DNA from: JBBATK01 sp044228285
Lineage (GTDB): Bacteria; Bacteroidota; Ignavibacteria; Kapaibacteriales; NICIL-2
Direction of reading: 5' to 3'
Length of the DNA stretch: 64,000 nt
Assembly: GCA_044228285.1 (NCBI GenBank)
Contig: JBGAVD010000002.1
Coordinates: 124,001 to 188,000 of the forward strand
The notes under the pieces are model-generated. The model worked only from the letters and a program-made list of their open reading frames with translations, had not been told where the DNA came from and searched no databases. The translations under genes were made by a program, and so were the position numbers. Every line of letters starts with the position of its first letter. The first letter of the stretch is position 1. Below, piece by piece: positions 46,967 to 56,500 of the stretch.

Positions 46967-49794
46967 TGGAAATGCACAAGCTCCTGAATAGACAGATCAA
47001 GAAGTACCTGGCTGACATAGATTGGAAGTCAGAACCAAAACTTCGTGCATTTCTCGAAGCTGTGAGCTTGTCGTACCGTGAGTTTGACACTGAGACTACG
47101 CTCCTTCAACGAGCTACCATTCTCATCGACCAGGAATACTTTGATATGACTCGCAATCTCCTGGCAGAGAAGGAGCTGCGCGATCAGAGTATTCACACAC
47201 TGCTTAGTGCGATAGCTTCTCTCGACGAATCCGAAACGATAAACACGGATCTCGATACAAAGAACTTGTTGGTAATTGCAGAGTATCTCCGTGAGCAAGT
47301 TGACTTGCGTAAAGAAGCAGAGGCAAGCATTCGTGAAAGTCAACAGCAGTTTCAGTCGGTGATCAGTAATATGCCGGGTATAACCTATCGGTGTGTTCGT
47401 ACTGATAATCAATGGTGCTTCGCATTCATTAATGAGGAAGTTCAGAACATAAGTGGCTATGCCCTTAGTGAGTTTCTTCACCAACCCGCAACAAAATGGC
47501 GGCAGTTGATAGTAGAAGAGGATAGAGAGCCGTATTGCGATCAGTGGAAAGCAGATCTGTGCAAATGTGTGCAAGAGCAGTCAGAGTATCGACTTCGCAG
47601 AGCTGATGGACAAATCATTTGGGTTGAAGAACGCCGACACGCAGTTCTCGACGATGACAACAACATCATTGGCTTGGATGGGTTCATTATGGACATCACT
47701 GAGCGCAAGAAAGTAGATTTAGAGCTTATAGCCGTCAAGGAGGCTGCCGAGTTAGCGAGCATAGCAAAATCAGAGTTCCTTGCGAACATGAGTCATGAGA
47801 TCCGAACCCCACTCAATGGCGTGATTGGATTTGCGGATATCTTGACAAAGACAAGATTGGATGATGTGCAGATGAAGTATATGCACACCATTCATCAATC
47901 TGCGAACAACTTGTTGTCTATCATCAACAACATTCTTGACTTCTCGAAAATTGAGGCGAACAAAATAGAACTCAACAGTGAGCGCATAGATCTCCTCGAG
48001 CTGTGCACGCATGTCGTGGATGTAGTGAGCTTTCAAGTACAACAGAAGAAACTCGAGTTACTCCTGAATATCTCCCCCTCAGTACCCCGATACATATGGG
48101 CTGACGAACTACGCGTACGCCAAGTTCTTATCAACCTTCTCGGCAATGCAACAAAGTTTACCGAGGAAGGAGAGATAGAACTGCGTCTGGATTTCTGTGC
48201 AGAGCAAACGCAGAATGCCGCAAGTGTGCGATTCTCCGTTCGAGATACAGGTATTGGAATAGACACTGTAAATCAAGAGAGAATCTTTGAAGCGTTCTCG
48301 CAAGAGGATTCCTCGACGACAAAGCGTTATGGTGGTACCGGTTTAGGGTTGGCTATATCGAGTCGCTTGCTCACACTCATGGGTTCGAAACTCAACCTCG
48401 TGAGTCAGCCACGAATCGGCTCTGAGTTTTCGTTTGAGCTGCCTATACCCATGTATGAAATGTCGGAAGAGCAGCTTCTCGATCACGGCAAGCAACGAAG
48501 TGTACTGATACTTGATGACAATGCACGTCAACGCACTATTCTTCAGAGCGCTTTAGCACTGCAACACATTGGTGCTCATGCTGCATCTACGGCTATGCAT
48601 GCTATGCAGATGCTTCTTGAGAATCATGAGTATGATGCAATCATCGTCGATAATGATATCCCGGCTGGCGACGCACTCGAAACGATACGTCGCATACGCA
48701 AAAAACTCAAGCTTACTGAGGATGACCTACCAGTCATTGTTCTTTACAATCCCATCGATGAGGGTATTGTCCAGGACTTTTGCACTGAACTAGGTATCCG
48801 ACATCGCTTGCCAAAGCCTTTGCACACAGCGCAGTTATTGGATGTATTTCGAGATCTTTGGAAAGCAGAAGTCAGTATCGCGACCAGTCTGGAAGATGAC
48901 TTGCAGCTCGACGATGAACATGTGTCTCCAAATCAAGACACCCTACAATCGACAATTGAGTCTCATCCTGTATCGACTAAGCCGATTGAACCATCAGCAA
49001 ACAGTAGTACAGTGCTAACGTATTCCTCCTTGCGAATTCTGATTGCAGAAGACCAACCGGTGAATATGTTTCTACTCACGACAATAATCAAAGACCTCTT
49101 ACCTGAAGCTGAGATCATCGAGAGTACGAATGGAATAGACGCTGTTGCAATGTTCATCAGACGAAAACCAGATCTGGTGTTTATGGACATTCAAATGCCA
49201 GACTTGAATGGCTATGAAACAACTCGTGTCATGCGAAGTGGTGAGAAAGACACGAGAGTTCCAATCATCGCGCTAACTGCAAGTGCAATTAGCGGCGAGC
49301 GAGAAAAGTGCTTGAGTGCGGGAATGGACGATTATATCACCAAGCCAGTCGTGCGAGATACTATTGGTTTGGCACTATCGAAATGGTTAGGTGTGCCTGA
49401 GTCTACACGCATCAGCAAGGAACTCGTCCGTTCCGGATTTAGCACAAAGCCACATTTCGATCGCAAGGACTTTTATCGAAGAATGGGAAAACACGCCCCT
49501 CAGATGCTGGCGAAGACCATTCCGATCATCAACAACAGTCTGGATGCAGACCTCAAGAACCTCTTTCTCTTCTATAAACAAGAGAACTTGGACGGTATTA
49601 CGTCTATTGGCCACAAACTCAAAGGCGGCGCCCAGTCCATGAGCTTATTGGGAATGGTTGATATCTGCCACCTACTACAGCATCTGAAGAGCTTCGACGG
49701 ACCGCTGATCCTCGATCTGATCCAGAAACTTGATGTAGAGATTGCTGCAGTAAAGCAGGCCCTGCAGGAGGAAGTGATGATAGCGGGGGACTAA
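46966..49794 (+). CDS. Hybrid sensor histidine kinase with two receivers and an HPt domain
   Basis: The 942-aa protein has an N-terminal helical region (about 1-120), a PAS/PAC domain (about 125-250, SVISNMPGITYRC to FIMDITERKK) and a HisKA domain with phosphoacceptor His277 (NMSHEIRTPLNG). After that come a HATPase with N and G boxes (LLGNATKF, RDTGIGID, GGTGLGL), a first receiver (Asp562, VDNDIP), a second receiver (Asp741, FMDIQMPDLNG) and a C-terminal HPt with His883 (GHKLKGGAQS). There is no membrane segment, so it should be cytoplasmic and take its input from the FIST protein. The HPt implies phosphotransfer to a separate response regulator not in the window. Confidence 0.93.
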   Translation: MEMHKLLNRQIKKYLADIDWKSEPKLRAFLEAVSLSYREFDTETTLLQRATILIDQEYFDMTRNLLAEKELRDQSIHTLLSAIASLDESETINTDLDTKNLLVIAEYLREQVDLRKEAEASIRESQQQFQSVISNMPGITYRCVRTDNQWCFAFINEEVQNISGYALSEFLHQPATKWRQLIVEEDREPYCDQWKADLCKCVQEQSEYRLRRADGQIIWVEERRHAVLDDDNNIIGLDGFIMDITERKKVDLELIAVKEAAELASIAKSEFLANMSHEIRTPLNGVIGFADILTKTRLDDVQMKYMHTIHQSANNLLSIINNILDFSKIEANKIELNSERIDLLELCTHVVDVVSFQVQQKKLELLLNISPSVPRYIWADELRVRQVLINLLGNATKFTEEGEIELRLDFCAEQTQNAASVRFSVRDTGIGIDTVNQERIFEAFSQEDSSTTKRYGGTGLGLAISSRLLTLMGSKLNLVSQPRIGSEFSFELPIPMYEMSEEQLLDHGKQRSVLILDDNARQRTILQSALALQHIGAHAASTAMHAMQMLLENHEYDAIIVDNDIPAGDALETIRRIRKKLKLTEDDLPVIVLYNPIDEGIVQDFCTELGIRHRLPKPLHTAQLLDVFRDLWKAEVSIATSLEDDLQLDDEHVSPNQDTLQSTIESHPVSTKPIEPSANSSTVLTYSSLRILIAEDQPVNMFLLTTIIKDLLPEAEIIESTNGIDAVAMFIRRKPDLVFMDIQMPDLNGYETTRVMRSGEKDTRVPIIALTASAISGEREKCLSAGMDDYITKPVVRDTIGLALSKWLGVPESTRISKELVRSGFSTKPHFDRKDFYRRMGKHAPQMLAKTIPIINNSLDADLKNLFLFYKQENLDGITSIGHKLKGGAQSMSLLGMVDICHLLQHLKSFDGPLILDLIQKLDVEIAAVKQALQEEVMIAGD

Positions 49795-49925
49795 GCCTGC
49801 GTTGACAGACAGCGCGTAGCGCGGGCTGGAGACGCGATACAGAAGAAGTCTCTCGAGCTGGCTCCAATCGCCCCTAAAAACCGTCGAGAGCGTCTCTGAA
49901 TATCGAAAAGTTGGACAAAAAAGCA

Positions 49926-49959
49926 AAGAGCCTGAGAATTTCATTCTCCAGGCTCTTTT
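49926..49959 (+). terminator. Rho-independent terminator after the kinase gene
   Basis: AGAGCCTG...AGAAT, short loop, ATTCT...CAGGCTCT followed by TTTT. It lies about 130 nt after the kinase stop and just before the convergent tRNA; with A-rich sequence on its left it may work in both directions. Confidence 0.75.
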
Positions 49960-49976
49960 CATATTCAAATAGTATG

Positions 49977-50050
49977 TGCGATCTACTGGATTCGAACCAG
50001 TGACCTTTACGATGTCAACGTAACGCTCTAACCAACTGAGCTAAGACCGC
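49977..50050 (-). tRNA. tRNA-Val (anticodon GAC)
   Basis: The 74-nt minus-strand gene folds as a tRNA. The acceptor pairs GCGGTCT with AGATCGC (one G-T), the D-loop has AGCTCAGTTGGTTAGAG, the anticodon stem TTACG/CGTAA encloses TTGACAT (anticodon GAC), and the T-arm has GGTTCGAATCC. Discriminator is A, and CCA is not encoded. Confidence 0.95.
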
Positions 50051-50199
50051 GAGGCGCGAAATTACAGGCCAGGACGCATTGAACCAAGAATTTTCTCTGT
50101 TTTCCGTATATTGCAGGGCTGCGCATCGCGCGCGAAGGGGACTCCTTCCATTGATTTTTACGCAAAAGACTGATTGTTTAACCTTTCACTGCTTGTTCT

Positions 50200-52317
50200 A
50201 TGCTTATACCCATCATCATAGGGTTAGGACTGTTATCGTTGGTAGTAGCCTTCATCTTTTCACGTCAGGTGAATGCAATTGCCATTAGCGAAGGTGCTGC
50301 TTCAGAGGCTGAAGCAAACCGCTTGACAGAAATTTCCTCTGCTATCGCCGACGGAGCAATGGCCTTCTTGGGTCGTGAGTACCGCATCCTCGGTTTGTTC
50401 ATGGCCATTTTTGGCGTTGTTGTGTGGATGGCCGTTGAGAACGGGCTCTACACCATGTTTGCCTTTCTTGCCGGCGCAGCTATTTCAATGCTTAGTGGCT
50501 TTCTCGGTATGCGTATCGCTACCGTCGGAAACGTTCGCACAGCAGCAGCAGCCCGCGTCTCTCTTGAGAAGTCCTTCTCTATAGCATTCCGTTCAGGCGC
50601 AGTAATGGGCTTTGGACTCACTGGATTTGCAATTATCGGACTTGTACTTGTGTACCTAGGATTGAACGCAGTTCTTCCTGGTATTGAATCGCACAAACTC
50701 ATGGAGATTTTGTCTGGCTTCGGTTTGGGAGGTTCTTCCGTAGCGCTCTTCAGTCGTGTAGGCGGCGGTATCTATACCAAAGCTGCAGACGTAGGTGCTG
50801 ACCTTGTAGGAAAAGTTGAAGCTGGTATTCCTGAAGATGATCCACGCAATCCTGCAGTTATTGCAGACAACGTTGGAGATAATGTTGGTGACATTGCAGG
50901 TATGGGTGCCGATCTCTTTGGATCGGTTGCAGAGTCAACCTGTGCAGCTTTGGTTATTGGTGCGGTTGCATTCAACACCGTTCCTGACGACATGAAAATG
51001 AACGCAATGCTCTTCCCAATTCTCGCAAGTGCAATTGGTATCGTTGCTTCAATCATCTCCTTGTTCTTTGCACGTCCGAAGACTGAAGAAAAAGTTGAAG
51101 GTGCTTTGAAGATGTCGTTGATCGTTTCAACGCTTCTCATGGCAGTAGCTCTCTATCCCATCACGATGGCTATGATTCCTGAGAACTTCAACCTAGAAGG
51201 AAGCATGATCACCTATCACGCGATGGGTGTGTATCTGTCACTCGCAGCTGGTTTGATTTCTGGAATGCTCATCGGCCTCGTTACAGAATACTATACTTCA
51301 CACCGTTACAAACCTGTTCGTGAAGTTGCAGATGCATCGCAAACTGGTGCAGCGACCAACATCATTTATGGTTTGTCATTGGGTTACAACTCATCCGTTC
51401 TTCCTATGGTTCTCATTGCTGTTACCGTGGTGATCGGTGTTAGCTGTGCTGGCATGTACGGTATTGCAATGGCTGCGATTGGTATGCTTGGTACCATTGC
51501 TATTGGTTTGACGATCGATGCATATGGTCCGGTATCAGACAACGCAGGTGGTATCGCCGAGATGGCAGAGATGGGTAAGGACATTCGTAAACGTACAGAC
51601 GCTCTTGATGCTGCTGGTAATACAACTGCAGCAATTGGTAAGGGATTTGCAATCGGTTCAGCTGCTCTTACTTCACTCGCGCTTACATCAGCCTTCTTAA
51701 CGCGTGCGAAGATTACACCAGAACAAATTGGTTTAACTGAGCCTAAGGTACTTGCTGGTTTGTTGCTCGGTGGTGCTTTGCCTTTTGCATTCTCAGCAAT
51801 GACCATGCGCTCCGTTGGTAAGGCAGCATTCGATATGATTGCTGAGGTACGTCGTCAGTTTAGAGAGATTCCAGGTTTGCTCGAAGGTAAGCCAGGAGTG
51901 AAAGCTGACTATCGCAAGTGCGTTGATATTTCGACCGCTGCATCACTCAAGCAAATGGTTGCACCAGGTACCTTGGTGATTGTAACACCGCTTGCTATTG
52001 GTTTCCTCTTTGGTGTGCAGATGCTTGCAGGCTTGTTGATTGGTTCATTGATTGTAGGAGTCATGCTTGCGGTATCGATGGCAAACTCTGGTGGTGCATG
52101 GGACAATGCAAAGAAGTATATCGAAACAGGTATGCTTGGTGGTAAGGGTTCAGAAACACACAAGGCTGCGGTTGTAGGCGATACGGTTGGTGATCCATTC
52201 AAGGATACATCAGGTCCAGCGCTCAACATCCTCATCAAGTTGATGGCCATTATCTCACTCGTGTTTACACCGTTCTTCGTTGCAAATGGCGGTTGGATAT
52301 TCAGATTGTTCAACTAA
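50200..52317 (+). CDS. hppA: Membrane-bound ion-pumping pyrophosphatase, K+-dependent type
   Basis: The 705-aa protein has about 16 hydrophobic segments and the pyrophosphate/Mg-binding loops DVGADLVGKVEAGIPEDD, NVGDNVGDIAGMGADLFGS and DNAGGIAEMAEM, plus the C-terminal VGDTVGDPFKDTSGPA. It hydrolyses PPi and pumps H+ or Na+ across the inner membrane. The motif GNTTAAIGKG has Ala477 and Gly480 where K+-independent enzymes have Lys and Thr, so it should be K+-dependent. Whether H+ or Na+ is pumped cannot be told by eye. A terminator follows directly. Confidence 0.95.
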   Translation: MLIPIIIGLGLLSLVVAFIFSRQVNAIAISEGAASEAEANRLTEISSAIADGAMAFLGREYRILGLFMAIFGVVVWMAVENGLYTMFAFLAGAAISMLSGFLGMRIATVGNVRTAAAARVSLEKSFSIAFRSGAVMGFGLTGFAIIGLVLVYLGLNAVLPGIESHKLMEILSGFGLGGSSVALFSRVGGGIYTKAADVGADLVGKVEAGIPEDDPRNPAVIADNVGDNVGDIAGMGADLFGSVAESTCAALVIGAVAFNTVPDDMKMNAMLFPILASAIGIVASIISLFFARPKTEEKVEGALKMSLIVSTLLMAVALYPITMAMIPENFNLEGSMITYHAMGVYLSLAAGLISGMLIGLVTEYYTSHRYKPVREVADASQTGAATNIIYGLSLGYNSSVLPMVLIAVTVVIGVSCAGMYGIAMAAIGMLGTIAIGLTIDAYGPVSDNAGGIAEMAEMGKDIRKRTDALDAAGNTTAAIGKGFAIGSAALTSLALTSAFLTRAKITPEQIGLTEPKVLAGLLLGGALPFAFSAMTMRSVGKAAFDMIAEVRRQFREIPGLLEGKPGVKADYRKCVDISTAASLKQMVAPGTLVIVTPLAIGFLFGVQMLAGLLIGSLIVGVMLAVSMANSGGAWDNAKKYIETGMLGGKGSETHKAAVVGDTVGDPFKDTSGPALNILIKLMAIISLVFTPFFVANGGWIFRLFN

Positions 52318-52360
52318 GACCCAGACGCTCAAAAATATTTTACACCATTGTGTGTAACGA

Positions 52361-52396
52361 AAAAGCTCATACAGGTTTTCTTGTATGAGCTTTTTT
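52361..52396 (+). terminator. Rho-independent terminator after hppA
   Basis: AAAAGCTCATACA (52361-52373), an 8-nt loop, TGTATGAGCTTTT (52382-52394) and more T. It has a 13-bp stem with U-tract. Confidence 0.88.
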
Positions 52397-52535
52397 ATTA
52401 CGACTAAGCGCTTAGTTGAAAAGAAGAGAGCTTAAACCAAAATGCAGGTTGCAGATACTAAGTACAAAGGATGCGCATCCCTTTACCGTATCACCGAAGT
52501 TCTTACACACATTGAAAACACTGACAGGAGACGTT

Positions 52536-53189
52536 ATGAGCACGACCTTAGTAGTAAACACCAACGCATTTCTCAATGCACTTAAAGCGCTTGTCGCTGC
52601 ATCAGTTCTGGTATTAGTCACAGGATTGACGAGCTGCAACAAAACTGATTCACCACTTGATAGCTCGGCTGAAAATGCACTCTATTCGCTGACCTTGCCT
52701 GATGCAGACGCTGCACCATCGGAGTTGTCAGACACTACTCTGCAACAAGGTTGCAGAATGCACTCACCAGAAAGCGACCATCGTCGTATCGGTGATTTTG
52801 GTAGCCGATTCTTAGGTCGCGCACTGAACTTAACCGACACACAAAAGACACAAATTCTTGCCTTTCATAGACAACATGAAGAATGTTCAAAGACAGCTCT
52901 CGTTGCGTTGCGCTCTTCGGATAGCGTGATATTCGCGGGCTATAGAAACACACTCGATTCGATAAAGACGGAACTTTCGTTAGGTCTCATTGATACGACA
53001 ACAGCACGTTCATTGTATCGCGCTACTTTGGCTGACCTTCGTGCAGCACTACACGATAATCCAGACCGCATTCGCGCGAAAGCAGCTTTGGAGGAATGCC
53101 GTGCAAGCTTTGTCGCCAACATTCGCTCCATACTTACCAGCGAGCAGATGGATGCATTTGACAGATGGTTAGCAAGCCACAAGAAGTAG
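52536..53189 (+). CDS. Lipoprotein with Spy/CpxP-like LTxxQ motifs
   Basis: The 217-aa protein has a hydrophobic signal and lipobox (VLVTGLTSC), then an all-helical mature region. Two LTxxQ-type motifs, LNLTDTQKTQILAFH and ILTSEQMDAFDRW, flank long charged helices, as in Spy/CpxP periplasmic chaperone-like proteins. An AGGAG 8 nt upstream supports ATG 52536 over a 40-residue upstream extension. It may bind unfolded envelope proteins or metals; no sensor kinase is adjacent. Confidence 0.75.
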   Translation: MSTTLVVNTNAFLNALKALVAASVLVLVTGLTSCNKTDSPLDSSAENALYSLTLPDADAAPSELSDTTLQQGCRMHSPESDHRRIGDFGSRFLGRALNLTDTQKTQILAFHRQHEECSKTALVALRSSDSVIFAGYRNTLDSIKTELSLGLIDTTTARSLYRATLADLRAALHDNPDRIRAKAALEECRASFVANIRSILTSEQMDAFDRWLASHKK

Positions 53190-53526
53190 TTATAGTTTAC
53201 CCTTTATAAGGGTTCAAGCTGAGCTACATACTGGACAATACACAGGACTCCATTGATAGGTATCAGGGAGTCCTTTTTTGTACGTAGCATTTCTTTGCGA
53301 GGTCATCCCACTGGTCTGGGCTGGATCATGTATGCTCATTTCAGTACTTGCGATACACCACACACCTTTCAAATCTGATTTCACCATCAACAGCTTCACT
53401 CGACCGTTTGACGTGATATTGCTTTTCACTAGCTTGCACCAAACCAGTACGTAAGAATGCCGATACTCTGTGGTCAACGAGTAACTGGTTTAACTTTCAA
53501 TGGTGTTTTCTATATCTGGGAGGCAT
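53190..53526. other. Intergenic region with a terminator
   Basis: Apart from the terminator listed below I see no gene. TAACTTTC about 35 nt before the next ATG is a one-mismatch -7 box. Confidence 0.45.
53244..53279 (+). terminator. Rho-independent terminator
   Basis: AGGACTCC (53244-53251) pairs with GGAGTCCT (53267-53274), followed by TTTTT. TGATA/TATCA inside the loop extends the stem. It ends the lipoprotein transcript. Confidence 0.85.
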
Positions 53527-56500
53527 ATGAGTCTGGTACGTGCTCGTTTTCTGGTATTTACTGGCTTTTTTGTTTGGCTTGCGAGTCTTTATTCTGTTGC
53601 ACAGCCATTCGATCGTTTACAGCTTGCGTATACAACCCGTTATGGCACAGCCACTGCAACTTTTCAATCACACAATTACGTCATAGACCACACTGTAGAT
53701 GCTCAAGGATATGTGTATATCGTTGGCTACGGTTTTTCTGCTGAGACCACTGCTGGAAGCTATATGCCATCGTCGCCTGCAATAGCATATGGTCACGCCT
53801 TTGTTGCAAAATTTAACCCTACACTAACGACCATGATCTGGGGTAGTTATCTGGGAGGAAATTATGTAGATATTGGAACTTCAATTGCAGTGAACGCAGC
53901 TGGGGAAGTGCTCATATCTGGTACTACCGCTTCATCAAATTTCCCTGTTAGCGTTTCGAGTGATGTACAGTACTTGTGTCCAAATCCTAGTTCTGCACTG
54001 ACACATACTGCCTGCTTTGTTGCCAAGTTCAGTGCGAATGGTTCCCAGCTTCAGTTTTGCCGAGTATTTGCTCGGGGCTCGGGAAGTCCCTATGTCTATA
54101 CGGCAAACATGGGTGCTTCGACAGCGCATATTAGTGTTTGTGCTGCATATACGTTGTCGGGTGATATCTATGCTTCAGCTTCTGCAAGCTTGAATTTTCA
54201 TACGACAACTAATGCATATCAAACAACTGCCGCTTCTGCACTTGATCTCTCTCTGACAAAGTTTAACTCGACCGGTGATGTTTTGTATAGCACGTACGTA
54301 GGCGGTAACGGCGTAGAAGATAGTCGGCGCATTTGCTGCGCGGGAAATCAAGTGTACCTCTGTGGTAAGACAGGATCGTCCAACTTTCCTCTTGCCATGA
54401 ATAAATCTCCCGACGCGGCGGACGTTTTTGTGATGTCTTGGACAGATGGTTCGACACCAGCTCCGAATGCAACGTACATTATTGGGGGTTCGGCAACTGA
54501 TGATTGTAATGGTATCTGCTATAGTGCTGCTACGAACACTGTGAATGTTGTTGGGAGTACAAACTCATCAAATTTTCCATACACCGGAACATTGCAAGCA
54601 GGACATACAACGGGTGGCTTTGTTGCAAGTATCCATTCCGGTTTGAATGCTGTTAAGTACATAACGATGCTTGGAACGGATGTGCGACCGTACCAGATCG
54701 TAGCTCGCACGAATGGTGACGTATATCTCATTGGCTCAACGACTGCTACGTCGGCTACTGTCGCACTGACTCCTACTGCTCTGCGGTCAAGCCCCCAAAA
54801 CCTAGATTGGGTGATAAACTGCATTGCAGCCGATGGTAGTAGCCTTCGCTACGGAACGTATTTTGGTGGAGGAAGCTTCGAAAGAGGAACTTCGCTTGCA
54901 ATTGTAGAGTCAAATGCATGTGGCTTTCGCCTCGTTGCCGCTGGAGATCAGACAGCATCGAAGTACGATTTCCCATATGTTTCAGGTGCCTATAAAGGGA
55001 ATACTTGTGATTGTCTAAACTCGGCAATTGTCATTTTCGGTAATGTTCACACTGATACGCTGCGTACTCAGCCGGGCATCAACTGCGGTGAGTATGAGTT
55101 TAGTAGCACAGTGTCACCCACGCCAGAGTGCCCAAACTACCTCCTACATTGGAACTTTGGTGATAGTTCCACCGTTGTCAGTGCGTCGACTTCGATTCGG
55201 CATATTTTCACAAGAAATGGCCGATATGTGGTGCGATTGAAAATCATTTACAACGGAATTGATACGGTTTATCGAGATACTACGCTTAACGTCACTTCGC
55301 TTCCAACGGTAAATGTGGCACCGAGAACTGCGTATCGCTGCTATTCTGATTCTGGGTCTGTTCTTTTTGCGAGTGGTGCTACTCGATATGAATGGCGCCC
55401 TGGAACTGGTCTGAGTGATTCGACGATAGCTAACCCGGTGGCAAGACCAAATCAAAACACTACATACATCGTTCGAGGCTATTCATCCTCAACATGTTAT
55501 GCTGAGGATACGGTTCAAGTATATGTGATGCGTGTTAAAGCAGTTGTGAGTCGCGATACCGTGATTTGTGCAGGGGAGCGGGTCACTCTGAAGGCATCAG
55601 GTGCAAGAGACTTTCAGTGGTCCCCAAGTAATGGTTTAAACAGCACGAAGGGCGCAGAAGTTATTGCAAACCCGAGCCAAACAACAACCTATACTGTAGT
55701 CGTGAGTGAAGCAAACTGTGCAGATACCGCACGTGTGACCGTTCGCGTGAGTCGTCCACCACAAACGTCACCAGGTCCTGCGGCGGCAATTTGTACGGGT
55801 GGCTCGACCCGCTTAGGAATTGTTATCGTCTCTAAAGACTCGCTCGATACTCTCGGTATGCGGTATGCATGGACACCTGCTGCAACACTCGACGATCCGA
55901 CCAGTGCGACACCACTAGCCAAACCGGTGAAAACAACCAGATACAAATGTGTTCTGTCAAATCGCTTCGGATGTACAAGAATCGATAGCGTTGAGGTGAA
56001 AGTGCAAGCGTCACTTGATTTGAAACTATCGCCGGACACACTGACGTGTGTAGGATCAACATTGATCCTTCGAGCCAGTGGTGGTGCCCTCTACAGTTGG
56101 TCTCCTAAAGATGGACTGGATGATAGCACGCAAGCTAGTCCTCGTTGCACCCCAAACAAAGACATGGTTTACACAGTAATGACCTGGAGCGGAGATTTCA
56201 CTAACGCAACCTGCCGCGATACAGCGGTAGTTCAGGTCAGGGTTTATGCCTTCCCACGCGTTATGGCTATGGGGGCACAGACTGTCTGCAAGAATACCAG
56301 TGTTCGCCTATACTCTAGCATAGATAGTAGCTCAGCACCTAGAGTTGGATTGCAAAGAGTATGGAGAAACCTGAGTGGTACTATTCTTGGCCAGAGTGAT
56401 AGCATTGATGTTGTCGTCGACACGACTTCACGATTCATCGTAAGCCTCTCGAATGCTCAGGGCTGTGTTTCTTCCGATACCGTAGAAGTGACCGTCGCAA

